DNA from: Acidobacteriota bacterium
GTDB taxonomy: Bacteria > Acidobacteriota > UBA6911
Assembly: GCA_017860075.1 (NCBI GenBank)
Contig: JAFNAH010000058.1
Span: 1-7,444, forward strand
DNA length: 7,444 nt
Direction of reading: 5' to 3'
Position numbers and translations under genes: made by a program. Under the pieces are notes generated by a model that saw nothing but the letters and a program-made list of their open reading frames with translations, was not told the origin of the DNA and searched no databases. Every line of letters starts with the position of its first letter. The stretch's first letter is position 1. Shown here one piece after another: positions 1 through 7,326 of this stretch.

Positions 1-1
1 G

Positions 2-811
2 GAAGAGGACCGGAAGGCCGTTGCGATCGACTTCTACAACAACGATATCCATATGTCCGGCGACGACTTCATCGAGACCGACGGCGGCGTCCATAACATC
101 CGCATCATGCGTAACCGTGGGGTGAACTCCGCGCACGCAGGTCTGAGCGCACAGCCTGTTTTCGGCGGGCCGGCCTATTTCATCCGTAATGTTCTCTACA
201 ACGTCGCGAGCGGAGTCGCATTCAAGTTTATGGCCAAGCCTGCGGGTATGTTCGTCTATCACAATACGGTAATCAGCGAGCACCTCGTTCGTGACCCGCA
301 TTCCAACACGCATTTCCGAAACAACCTGCTACTGGGGAGCGATACGCCGGGCCGCGGGATCGCTGCCTTTGCCAATGCGACGGCCTACTCCAGCTACGAC
401 TACGACGCTTACAGACCGAACCGGCGGGCCGAGGCTCAGTACGCCTGGTTCGCCCCTGCATCGCCTCGCGCGCGCGAGTACTCCCCGGGCGCGTCGGATT
501 GGCAAATCTTCGGGACGCTGGAAGAGCTGTCCGCGGCCACAGGCCAGGAAGCTCACGGGGTGGAGGTGGACTACGACATTTTCGAGGACCTGCGAGGGCC
601 TGTTGCAGGCCAGCGGCACGCCGTCTACCACGCAGTCGACTTGGATTTCCGGCTGAAGACGGGCGCCAAGGCAGTGGATGCCGGTGTTCGCCTTCCGACA
701 GTGAACGACGATTTTGCGGGTGCGGCGCCCGACCTCGGCGCCCTGGAAGCCGGCCGTCCGCAACCGCACTACGGACCGCGCCGGCACCTGGGCCAGCCCT
801 TCTACCGCTGA
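2..811 (+). CDS. Right-handed parallel beta-helix repeat protein, C-terminal part (5' end outside window)
   Basis: The reading frame is open from base 2, before the first internal ATG at 53, so this is the last 269 residues of a longer protein and not a gene starting at 53. The sequence has the look of a right-handed parallel beta-helix: short hydrophobic strands separated by Asn/Gly/Asp turns (IDFYNNDIHMSGDDF, then IRIMRNRGVN, FIRNVLYNV, FVYHNTVIS and HFRNNLLLG). The tail, with DFRLKTGAKAVDAG followed by GAAPDLGALEAG, is a common closing motif in these proteins, where an 'F.L..GS.AIDAG...DLGA.E'-type end follows the last coil. Family members are usually secreted or surface polysaccharide-binding proteins or lyases, but no catalytic residues can be assigned here and any signal peptide would be upstream. 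The gene converges on the ABC operon, so it is probably a separate transcription unit. Family call fairly sure; function unknown. Confidence 0.8.
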   Translation, partial: EEDRKAVAIDFYNNDIHMSGDDFIETDGGVHNIRIMRNRGVNSAHAGLSAQPVFGGPAYFIRNVLYNVASGVAFKFMAKPAGMFVYHNTVISEHLVRDPHSNTHFRNNLLLGSDTPGRGIAAFANATAYSSYDYDAYRPNRRAEAQYAWFAPASPRAREYSPGASDWQIFGTLEELSAATGQEAHGVEVDYDIFEDLRGPVAGQRHAVYHAVDLDFRLKTGAKAVDAGVRLPTVNDDFAGAAPDLGALEAGRPQPHYGPRRHLGQPFYR

Positions 812-816
812 CGGAA

Positions 817-853
817 AATTGGAATTTCAGGGTCAGACCCTGAAAATACAATT
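817..853. repeat. REP-like palindrome between convergent genes, copy 1
   Basis: A perfect inverted repeat with 10-base arms, TTTCAGGGTC and GACCCTGAAA, is centred on A835 (825-845). It extends outward to AATTG (817-821) and CAATT (849-853), giving an 18-bp stem with two mismatches. It lies between the stop of the beta-helix gene (809-811) and the stop of the ATPase gene on the other strand (TAA at 854-852), sharing two bases with that stop codon. In the minus direction the stem runs into a TTTT stretch (818-815), so it could serve as a weak terminator for the ABC operon. A related copy lies at 7327-7358. The size, palindromy and intergenic position resemble REP elements; this class is inferred, not proved. 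Confidence 0.75.
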
Positions 854-1547
854 ACGGCGTCTCGCTGGAGGCGGCTTTCAGTTCCCCCTTCTCCAGGTGC
901 CTGACCTCGGTCGCGTAACTCGCTGCATGAGGGTCATGCGTTACCATCACGATCGTCTTTCCGAACTCGCGGTTCAACCGCGACAGCAGCATCAGGACTT
1001 CCTGCGCTGCCTCCGCGTCCAGGTTGCCGGTTGGCTCGTCAGCAAGAATGATATCCGGGTCGGTCACGATTGCCCGGGCAATCGCCACCCGCTGTTCCTG
1101 ACCGCCCGACAGCTGGCCGGGGAGGTGATCCGCGTGATCTGCCAATCCAACCAGCTCAAGGGCGGTAAGGGCGTGCTCCCAGCGCTCCCTGTGGCTGAGA
1201 TCCGTCAGCTTCAGCGGCAATTCCACGTTTTCGAGCGCACTCAGGACCGGAATCAGGTTGAATGATTGGAAGATGAACCCTATATGACGATTTCGCCACT
1301 GTGCGATCGCTCGGTTGCTCAATGCCCTCAGGTCTTCTCCCAGCACTCTGATCTCGCCGCGTGTCGGACGATCCATCGCAGCGATCAGATGAAGGAGCGT
1401 CGATTTCCCCGAGCCGGAAGGCCCCATGAGGGTGAAGAACGCGCCGGCTTCTATGCTGATGTCGATTTCGTGTAATGCGAGGATATGAAAGTTCGCGCGA
1501 ACGAACTCCTTTACGAGTTTGCGTGTCGCGATCACCGGCGTGTTCAT
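852..1547 (-). CDS. ABC transporter ATP-binding protein, LolD/MacB type
   Basis: This 231-residue nucleotide-binding subunit would hydrolyse ATP at the inner membrane to drive the two FtsX-type permeases encoded upstream. All core motifs are intact: Walker [10 protein letters not shown] (42-50), Q-loop FQSFNLIP (93-100), signature [15 protein letters not shown] (146-160), Walker B IILADE (166-171), D-loop GNLD (174-177) and H-loop His204 in VTHD. The Q-loop text and the 'ADEPTGNLD' form are typical of the LolD/MacB/FtsE (MacB-like) branch. Length is normal for the family, so the palindrome at its 3' end has not visibly truncated it. The ATG overlaps the stop of the fusion-protein gene as ATGA (1547-1544), which indicates translational coupling; AGGAGG (1563-1558) lies 10 bases upstream. 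It is the last gene of the operon. The substrate cannot be told from an ATPase, so no symbol is given. Confidence 0.95.
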   Translation of the reverse strand: MNTPVIATRKLVKEFVRANFHILALHEIDISIEAGAFFTLMGPSGSGKSTLLHLIAAMDRPTRGEIRVLGEDLRALSNRAIAQWRNRHIGFIFQSFNLIPVLSALENVELPLKLTDLSHRERWEHALTALELVGLADHADHLPGQLSGGQEQRVAIARAIVTDPDIILADEPTGNLDAEAAQEVLMLLSRLNREFGKTIVMVTHDPHAASYATEVRHLEKGELKAASSETP

Positions 1548-2674
1548 CTGTTTCCGCCCTCCTCATCGCGCCCAGCCACCATTTCCCGAAAGGCCACCGA
1601 CGCATTCATGTCAGGCCGGAGGAACTGGTCCGGTTTCTCAATTCTGACCTTCACTTGCACGGTTGCCTTCTGCCGATTTGCCTCCGGTGACATCTCGCAG
1701 ATGTGGCCCGCGTATTTGCGGTCGGGATATGCATCAGTCGTGACGATCGCCGGCTCATTGGGCCGCAGCCTGGCAAAGTCGCTCTGGTTGATGTCCACTT
1801 CCACTTCGAGGTCGTTCAGGTCCGCAAGCGAAACTACATAGCCCTTCGCGCCCCTGTCTCCGACGAATCCGGTCGTTACGAACTCGCCCTTCTCGACGTT
1901 GCGCTCGAGGATCGTGCCGCTGACCGGCGCGCGGATGATTGTGTTTTCCTGTTGCGCTAGCGCATATTCGAGCGCGCCGCGGGCCTGCTTTACCTGAGCA
2001 CGGGCGGCGTCGACCTCCTCCTTGCGTGGCCCCAGCCGGGCGAGTTCGTACGTCCGCTCGAGGGCCGCCACCCTGCCTGCCTGGCTGTCGTATTTCCCTC
2101 TTGCATCATCGAGCGCCTGCCTGGACACGATCCCGTCATGGGCCAGTTGTTTCCACCGGTCCAGACTCACGCGATAGTTTTCGAGATCGGCCTTTGCGGA
2201 GTCGACATCAGCTTCCGCTTTGGCGATCTCCTCGGGGCGCGATCCGTGTTCCAAGGCGGCAAGCTTCGCCTCGAGGGTTTCCAGGTACCCCTCGGCCTGC
2301 AGTACCTGCGCGCGATACTCGTCGTCTTCGAGACGCACCAGCGGCTGCCCCTGCCGCACGCAGTCTCCTTTTTCGACGCCGATCCATGCAACCTTCCCGA
2401 TCACTTTGGAGGCCACTTCGATCTTGTGTGCGGCGATGACGTATCCCGTCGCATTGAGAGCCCCCTCCCCGATGGGGGGCTGGACTGGATGCGTAACAGG
2501 TTGAGGCGGGAGCTCCGCCCTCGACAACCTTTTGACCCGGCCGCGGTAAACGAGACCGCCCGCACCGAGCATCATGATCACCACGGTGATCACGACCATC
2601 GGCGCACGGACACGGGACTGAGACACCGGCTTCCGTGCACGGTCGATACGAAGTCTTTCCAGGTCGACTGTCAT
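1544..2674 (-). CDS. Periplasmic adaptor / membrane fusion protein, HlyD-DevB type
   Basis: This 376-residue adaptor should bridge the inner-membrane permeases to an outer-membrane channel. One N-terminal membrane helix spans about 25-43 ([14 protein letters not shown]). It is followed by the first lipoyl half (about 77-117, [19 protein letters not shown]), an alpha-helical hairpin rich in Ala, Glu and Lys (about 118-240), the second lipoyl half (about 247-285, [19 protein letters not shown]), and a beta-barrel region ending [12 protein letters not shown]. The frame is open further upstream to 2803, but that extension lies inside the permease B gene and reads as Cys/Trp/Arg-rich nonsense. I take ATG at 2674, 4 bases after the permease B stop, with GGGAG (2689-2685) 10 bases ahead. 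The helical hairpin fits partners such as MacA and DevB. No TolC-like outer-membrane gene is in the window, so that partner would be supplied from elsewhere. Confidence 0.93.
   Translation of the reverse strand: MTVDLERLRIDRARKPVSQSRVRAPMVVITVVIMMLGAGGLVYRGRVKRLSRAELPPQPVTHPVQPPIGEGALNATGYVIAAHKIEVASKVIGKVAWIGVEKGDCVRQGQPLVRLEDDEYRAQVLQAEGYLETLEAKLAALEHGSRPEEIAKAEADVDSAKADLENYRVSLDRWKQLAHDGIVSRQALDDARGKYDSQAGRVAALERTYELARLGPRKEEVDAARAQVKQARGALEYALAQQENTIIRAPVSGTILERNVEKGEFVTTGFVGDRGAKGYVVSLADLNDLEVEVDINQSDFARLRPNEPAIVTTDAYPDRKYAGHICEMSPEANRQKATVQVKVRIEKPDQFLRPDMNASVAFREMVAGRDEEGGNR
2459..2481 (-). other. GC-rich hairpin inside the fusion-protein coding sequence
   Basis: Arms AGCCCCC (2459-2465) and GGGGGCT (2475-2481) form a perfect 7-bp stem around a 9-base loop, and an alternative stem pairs CCCC with GGGG inside it. 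In the mRNA it lies in codons of the PPIGEGA stretch (about residues 66-72), just after the membrane helix and before the first lipoyl half. It may be only a by-product of GC-rich Pro/Gly codons, or it could slow ribosomes just after the membrane anchor. The pairing is seen; any role is speculation. Confidence 0.4.
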
Positions 2675-2678
2675 GGCA

Positions 2679-3845
2679 TTAGAACTCCCGCAATGCGGCC
2701 AGGATCTCCTTCCGAGCCGCCATCCACGCCGGTAATAGTCCGCCTGCCAATCCCACCAATGCTGAATAGACGATCCCGATGAGCAGCACTCGCGGGCCGA
2801 CACGGAAATTCACCGCGACGTCGCTCATCGTCGCCATGTTCCCGACGGCCGTACCGATCCCATTGAGCGGAAGAACCAGCACGCACGCGAGGATCCCTCC
2901 AGCGAGAGCTAGCAGAACGGACTCCAACAGGAAGCCGAGCAGGATACTCCCCTGGGAAAACCCGAGCACGCGCAGCGTCCCGATCTCTCTCGTCCGGCGG
3001 TCGACTGCCGCATACATTGTGTTCATCGCCGTAAAGCCGCTGCCGATCGCCATGATCACCGAGACGAAAATCCCCAGTATCCGGATAGGGTTGCCCGCCA
3101 CTGCCTGGCGCGCGTAATATCCCCTTTCGGTCTGCGCGAATGCGTTCAGGCGCTTGTCGTCGTTCAGCGAGTCGATGAGTGGCGGGACCGTGGTCGCGTC
3201 GCGCGCCCGAAGCAGCACGGAGCTGAGTTGCTGGGGCCGATTGAAATCCGAGCTCACCTGGTTCAAGTCGCCGAAGATCTCGTTGTTCACAGCAGACCGC
3301 CCGCCGTCCATGATGCCCACGACCTTCCACTCGCGTTTTCCGAACCGTACGATGCCGCCCGTGTGCATGCCCGGGCAGCGACGGGCGATTGCCCGGCCCA
3401 CCACGACCTCGCGGTGACCCGACTCGAACCACCGGCCATCGTGCAACCGTATGTCCCGGAGGTCGATCCCGACCGGCAGCAGGCCTCGTACCGTGACGTT
3501 CATGCCGCGAGGATTATCCTCAGCCGGCAATCGCACGGTCGTGACGATTTCGAGCGAAGCCATCGGCCAACCGCTCCGCGGCGACCGGGTGATCCCCGGC
3601 TTGAACAGCAGGTCCTGGAAGGTTTCGCGCGTCATCGCGCTGCTCAGTTCCGACATCGAGCCTTTGCGCAGGACAATCAGGTTCAGCTGGTTGCCGGTCG
3701 ATTCGAAGGTGGTCTGGAGGCCGTTGACTAGCGCCAGAGACGCGAGCAGAACAGCGACGGGCAGCGCCACTCCCGCTGATGTCATTAGTGCGGTAATGCG
3801 CCTCACTGCGAGGCTGCGGATGTTGTACACCAACGGAAGACGCAT
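2679..3845 (-). CDS. FtsX/MacB-type ABC transporter permease B
   Basis: This 388-residue inner-membrane permease has MacB/LolC/FtsX topology: one N-terminal helix (about 21-43), a periplasmic domain of about 210 residues, then three C-terminal helices (about 254-280, 300-325 and 350-374). The cytoplasmic coupling segment is DRRTREIGTLRVLGFSQGS (282-300) and the tail is PAWMAARKEILAALREF, both hallmarks of the FtsX domain. The frame is open to an ATG at 3878, which would overlap permease A by 23 bases. I prefer ATG 3845 because AGGGAG (3857-3852) lies 6 bases upstream and partly overlaps the stop of permease A (TAG, 3858-3856), which suits coupled translation, and because MRLPLVYNIRSL is a typical start of this family. 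The gap to permease A is 10 bp. Its periplasmic domain differs clearly from that of permease A, so the pair probably forms a heterodimer and is not a recent duplication. Substrate unknown. Confidence 0.92.
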   Translation of the reverse strand: MRLPLVYNIRSLAVRRITALMTSAGVALPVAVLLASLALVNGLQTTFESTGNQLNLIVLRKGSMSELSSAMTRETFQDLLFKPGITRSPRSGWPMASLEIVTTVRLPAEDNPRGMNVTVRGLLPVGIDLRDIRLHDGRWFESGHREVVVGRAIARRCPGMHTGGIVRFGKREWKVVGIMDGGRSAVNNEIFGDLNQVSSDFNRPQQLSSVLLRARDATTVPPLIDSLNDDKRLNAFAQTERGYYARQAVAGNPIRILGIFVSVIMAIGSGFTAMNTMYAAVDRRTREIGTLRVLGFSQGSILLGFLLESVLLALAGGILACVLVLPLNGIGTAVGNMATMSDVAVNFRVGPRVLLIGIVYSALVGLAGGLLPAWMAARKEILAALREF

Positions 3846-3855
3846 GTTGATCTCC

Positions 3856-5022
3856 CTAGCCCGTGTGACGCAGCGCATCGAGAATGTTCATCCGGGAGGC
3901 CTGCCACGCAGGCAATGCCGAGCTGCCTACTCCAAGAGCGACCGCCGCGGCGCAGCTCGCGAGCGCGACCTCTGCCGTGATTCGCAGGTTCAGCGCCGCA
4001 TACGCGGTCCCGCTGCTCTGGACCATGACGCACAGAATCTCGGCAAGCCCCAGCCCGATTGCTCCGCCGGCCAGCGCGAGGCAGGTCGACTCGGCGATTG
4101 TCAATGCAACGAGGGTCCCCGGCCTGAAGCCGAGTGTCTTCATGATCCCCACCTCGCGTATTCGCTCGCGGACTGCCATCGAGATGGTATTCGCACACAC
4201 CAAAAGGACCGTGAACCCGAGTGCTCCGCAGATCGAGGAGAGGAATAGCTTCAGGTTGCCGAGGAACGACAGAAAGCTCAGCTGCCACGCCCGCTCGGTC
4301 ACCGTCTCTGTCGGCGCCGTCGAGTTCTCGAATTCCTTGTCGATCGCGTCGGCAACCGGGATCACGGCGTCCAGGCTCTTCACCTGCACGATGAACACGC
4401 CCACTTGATCCGGCCCTGCATCCTCGGCTTTCAGGAGCTCGCGGAGGTATTCATAGTTGAAGTACAGGATCTCGTCGTTGTTCGGATCATCGTAGATCCC
4501 TGCAATTGTCAGTTCGAGGGTTACCGGAAAGATATCCCCCAGCAGTGTGACCCTGTCGCCCGGCTTCCAGGCGAAGCGAGCCGCCAGCTTGCGCCCCGCG
4601 ATGCAGCCCGTCCGTTCCTGCTGGAACCTGGCTCTATGCCCGGCGGGGATCCTGAGCTCACTCCGGATCCCGAAAAGTCGGGCCGGCTCGACTGCAAACC
4701 GCGCGAAGAAATTCCGCGGATCGCGGGCATCCTTGTAGGTCCCGCCGAACCACTGCCACACCATCGCGTCGGCCACACCCGGAATCTGCCGAATCCTTGC
4801 TTCGAACGAGACCGGCATGGGCTGGGTAATCGAGACCTTGTGGTGCGTCATGAGGCGGAGAGCCTCAGCCGGGCTCGCCTCCGGCTCTCCGAACAGTGCA
4901 AGGTAGGCAGCACCGAGTACGGCCAGCAGACAGAGTGAGATGGCAATGCTCGCGACAGTCAGTGCGCTCCGGCGACGATTGCGAAGAGCGTTTGCCGCTA
5001 TCAGGGACGCGTATCGCACCAT
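3856..5022 (-). CDS. FtsX/MacB-type ABC transporter permease A, first gene of operon
   Basis: This 388-residue permease has one N-terminal helix (about 19-45, ALTVASIAISLCLLAVLG), a periplasmic domain (about 46-250) and three C-terminal helices (about 256-283, 304-334 and 348-373). The FtsX hallmark RERIREVGIMKTLGFRPGT (285-303) and the tail PAWQASRMNILDALR (371-385) are present. An ATG at 5034 would add MEVQ, but GGAGGT (5032-5027) then falls inside the gene; placed 4 bases before ATG 5022 it makes a good ribosome binding site, so I choose 5022. With that start it encodes exactly as many residues as permease B, although the periplasmic domains look unrelated by eye. It opens the operon and diverges from the regulator across 183 bp, so its promoter should lie at 5023-5205. 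Family membership is clear; the cargo is not. Confidence 0.92.
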   Translation of the reverse strand: MVRYASLIAANALRNRRRSALTVASIAISLCLLAVLGAAYLALFGEPEASPAEALRLMTHHKVSITQPMPVSFEARIRQIPGVADAMVWQWFGGTYKDARDPRNFFARFAVEPARLFGIRSELRIPAGHRARFQQERTGCIAGRKLAARFAWKPGDRVTLLGDIFPVTLELTIAGIYDDPNNDEILYFNYEYLRELLKAEDAGPDQVGVFIVQVKSLDAVIPVADAIDKEFENSTAPTETVTERAWQLSFLSFLGNLKLFLSSICGALGFTVLLVCANTISMAVRERIREVGIMKTLGFRPGTLVALTIAESTCLALAGGAIGLGLAEILCVMVQSSGTAYAALNLRITAEVALASCAAAVALGVGSSALPAWQASRMNILDALRHTG

Positions 5023-5205
5023 CTGCACCTCCATGCTTCAGGTCGCTTCTCTGTCACGAGCCGAATGTGCCGCCTCACCTCCTCGTTTGTCCAATGGAGT
5101 GATTCTGAATTGTTTCTGACGCTGCATCCCACCCTTTTTCAGCGAATTGCCGTCGGGAATGACTTCCCATAGATGCTAAACTGAGAGACTCAAGAGGGTG
5201 AGTCA
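5023..5205. promoter_or_regulatory. Divergent promoter/operator region between transporter operon and regulator
   Basis: These 183 bases hold no gene and must carry the start signals of both divergent units. Visible elements are a dyad GGGAA-TGAC-TTCCC at 5155-5168; a possible extended -10 for the regulator, TG-C-TAAACT (5174-5182), directly downstream of it; GAATTG repeated in the same direction at 5107-5112 and 5144-5149, 37 bases apart; and TGAG...CTCA at 5182-5192 followed by TGAGTCA at 5199-5205. No convincing -35/-10 pair was found for the minus-strand operon. The dyad just upstream of the candidate -10 is a reasonable operator for the neighbouring winged-helix protein, but this is inference. 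Confidence 0.5.
5194..5198 (+). promoter_or_regulatory. Ribosome binding site that fixes the TTG start of the regulator
   Basis: GAGGG lies 7 bases before TTG 5206. The frame is closed by TGA at 5182-5184 and contains no ATG, GTG or other TTG between that stop and 5206. The winged-helix domain begins within a few residues of 5206, so this TTG is the only start that preserves it. Confidence 0.65.
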
Positions 5206-7308
5206 TTGGCTTCTCCGCCTCCTGCCATTTACCGTTTCGGGCTTTTTGAGGTCAATCCGCATTCCGGCGAGGTTCGCAAGGCCGGTGTCCGGATCAAGCT
5301 CCAGGACCAGCCTCTTCAGATACTCCTCAAGCTGCTGGAGCAGGCCGGAGATGTCGTAAGCCGGGAGGAGCTTCGAACTGCCCTGTGGAAGGATGACACC
5401 TTTGTCGACTTCGATGCCGGACTCAATACGGCGATCAGGCGCCTCCGCGACACCCTGGGGGATTCCGCTGATGGCCCCACGCTCATTGAGACCGTCCCGC
5501 GGCGCGGCTACCGGTTCATAGCGCCGGTGGAAAAAACTGCAGTTCCGGACCGCCCCGAGTCACGTCCAGTAATGGCCACCCACGCGTGGCATCAATACAA
5601 GCGGTCGGCGTGGCTTTCAATCGGCGTCCTGCTCGCCGCGATTGCGATCTACGCCCATCTGAAAACCAAGTCCTCCCCGCTGGTCGACCGTCCCCTGCGC
5701 TTTGCGCAACTGACGAGCGACGGTCTTGCGAAATCCGGTCGCCTGCTGTCGGACGGTACGCGAATCTACTTCTCGGAGCTGACACCGGGGAGGCAGATGC
5801 TGGTCCAGGTAGCAAGCGTCGGCGGAGAAGTCATTCCGATTCCCACCGTGCTGGAGAATCCCCGTCCGCTCGACCTCTCCTCGGACGGCGCCCAGATCCT
5901 GGTGGTGACGGGCGAAGGGGAGGAACCGCTGCCGTTGTGGATGGTGCCGGTCGCGGGAGGGTCTCCCCGTCGCGTTGGCGGCATCCTTGCCCACGACGCA
6001 GGCTGGTGTCCCGACGCGGAGCGCCTTGTCTACGCCTCCGGCCACGACATCTTCCTTGTCCGGACAGACGGGTCACGATCGCAGAGGCTGGTCACAGTGG
6101 CTGGCATCCCGGGCGGTCTGAGGTGGTCTCCGGACGGCAGGAAGCTGCGTTTTGACTTGTGGGAGCCTGCTCCTGCCTCCATTTCCCTGTGGGAAGTGGC
6201 TGCGGATGGCACCGACCTGCATCCCCTTCTACCGAAGTCGCCGGGTCTGGGCTCTTCTTGTTGCGGCACCTGGAACCACACCACGGGCACCTACTTTTTT
6301 CAGGTATTTTCCCAGGCTCGAACCGACCTGTGGGCCATGCCAGGAGGGTACCGCTGGTGGCCCTGGGCATCTGCCCTGCCGGCCCGGCTGACATCGGGTC
6401 CGATGAATTTCTCGGCACCAGCGGTCAATCCCGTAGACGACAGGGAGTTGTTTGTCATCGGAACGCTGCCAAGAGCTGAACTGGTACGCTACGACTCGTC
6501 AACTGGTCAGTTCCTGCCCTATCTGGCCGGGATTTCCGCGGAGGGAGTGGACTTCACCAGGAACGGACTGTGGGCCGCTTACACTTCTTATCCTGACGGA
6601 GCCTTGTGGCGCTGCCGTGTCGGCGGCGGCGAACGACGGCAGCTCACGTTTCCTCCGCTGCGGGCCTTTCTGCCTCGCTGGTCTCCCGATGGTGGTTCGA
6701 TTGCCTTTGTGGACATCTCCGAAGAGCACTGGAAGATTCGGGTGATCTCTGCTGAAGGCACCGGGTTGAGGCAGGTCTCCCCAGCTGATGAAGCCGCATC
6801 GGATCCGACCTGGTCGCCCGGCGGCGATCGCCTTGCCTTTGGCGGTATCGATATCACCCACGCTGACGAGCCTTCGAAATTCGCCATACGTGTGCTGGAT
6901 CTCACCACCGGTCGACTCGCTACCCTGCCCGGTTCGACCGGGCTCTTTTCGCCGCGGTGGTCCCCCGACGGACGTCACATGGCGGCTATCAGCGCTATGG
7001 CCGAGCTGACGATTCTCGATCTCCTCGGCCAGAGTGCATTCACTCTCAGCGGCTTGAAGGTCGGCTTCCCGATCTGGTCGCATGCCGGCGACTTCGTCTA
7101 TTTTCAGGATCGGACGGAGGCAAGAGTTCCGACGAGGATCCTCCGGCTGAGCCTGTCCAGTCGGAAGCTGGAAACGGTGGTACAAATGGAAGGCAGTGGG
7201 CGCTTGCCTCTCGGCACCTTTGCGTCATGGAGTGGATTGACCCCTGATGACGCCCCTCTGGTATCACGGGACATCAGCAGCCAGGAAGTCTACTCGGTGC
7301 GCTGGTAG
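5206..7308 (+). CDS. Membrane-anchored winged-helix regulator with PD40/WD40-like propeller (CadC-like)
   Basis: This 700-residue one-component regulator has an N-terminal OmpR/PhoB-type winged helix (about 8-107). Key parts are FGLFEVNPHSGEVRKAG, the VVSREELRTALW helix, the recognition helix near LNTAIRRLRDTLGD (73-86), and the wing ending VPRRGYRFIAP (97-107). There is no receiver domain. A single membrane helix follows (about 134-151, SAWLSIGVLLAAIAIYAHL) with basic residues on its N-terminal side, placing the DNA-binding part in the cytoplasm. The remaining 540 residues form a periplasmic propeller with WSPDG-type PD40 (TolB/WD40-like) repeats at about 307, 492, 536, 585 and 624, and degenerate ones near 226 and 267. 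Translation must begin at TTG 5206. It is divergent from the ABC operon and is the obvious candidate to control it, responding to a periplasmic ligand, though neither ligand nor target is visible. Such proteins are typical of Acidobacteriota. Confidence 0.93.
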   Translation: MASPPPAIYRFGLFEVNPHSGEVRKAGVRIKLQDQPLQILLKLLEQAGDVVSREELRTALWKDDTFVDFDAGLNTAIRRLRDTLGDSADGPTLIETVPRRGYRFIAPVEKTAVPDRPESRPVMATHAWHQYKRSAWLSIGVLLAAIAIYAHLKTKSSPLVDRPLRFAQLTSDGLAKSGRLLSDGTRIYFSELTPGRQMLVQVASVGGEVIPIPTVLENPRPLDLSSDGAQILVVTGEGEEPLPLWMVPVAGGSPRRVGGILAHDAGWCPDAERLVYASGHDIFLVRTDGSRSQRLVTVAGIPGGLRWSPDGRKLRFDLWEPAPASISLWEVAADGTDLHPLLPKSPGLGSSCCGTWNHTTGTYFFQVFSQARTDLWAMPGGYRWWPWASALPARLTSGPMNFSAPAVNPVDDRELFVIGTLPRAELVRYDSSTGQFLPYLAGISAEGVDFTRNGLWAAYTSYPDGALWRCRVGGGERRQLTFPPLRAFLPRWSPDGGSIAFVDISEEHWKIRVISAEGTGLRQVSPADEAASDPTWSPGGDRLAFGGIDITHADEPSKFAIRVLDLTTGRLATLPGSTGLFSPRWSPDGRHMAAISAMAELTILDLLGQSAFTLSGLKVGFPIWSHAGDFVYFQDRTEARVPTRILRLSLSSRKLETVVQMEGSGRLPLGTFASWSGLTPDDAPLVSRDISSQEVYSVRW

Positions 7309-7326
7309 CCGTTTTTTCCCAAATCG

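Noticed and set aside
53..811. ATG at 53 as a genuine start of the beta-helix gene
   Set aside because: The frame is open back to the window edge and the upstream residues (EEDRKAVAIDFYNNDIH) continue the beta-helix pattern, so 53 is an internal Met.
714..1265. Plus-strand open frame crossing the end of the beta-helix gene into the ATPase gene
   Set aside because: It runs through the palindromic repeat and antisense to conserved ATPase motifs, with no ribosome binding site or recognisable domain.
2138..2782. Long plus-strand open frame opposite the fusion-protein gene
   Set aside because: It is antisense to a well-supported adaptor gene, and its translation is low-complexity His/Arg/Pro/Asp-rich without recognisable motifs; long antisense frames are expected at this GC content.
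2675..2803. 43-residue N-terminal extension of the fusion protein
   Set aside because: It lies wholly within the permease B gene in another frame, is rich in Cys/Trp/Arg, and the ATG at 2674 has a plausible ribosome binding site and a family-like N-terminus.
3451..4248. 265-codon plus-strand open frame opposite the two permease genes
   Set aside because: It spans the junction of two clear permease genes, has no family motifs and is rich in Arg/Ser/Asp, as antisense shadows are.
7312..7317. T-run just after the regulator stop as a rho-independent terminator
   Set aside because: Six T bases are present, but the bases before them form at best a 4-bp stem including a G-U pair, so it is not reported as a terminator.
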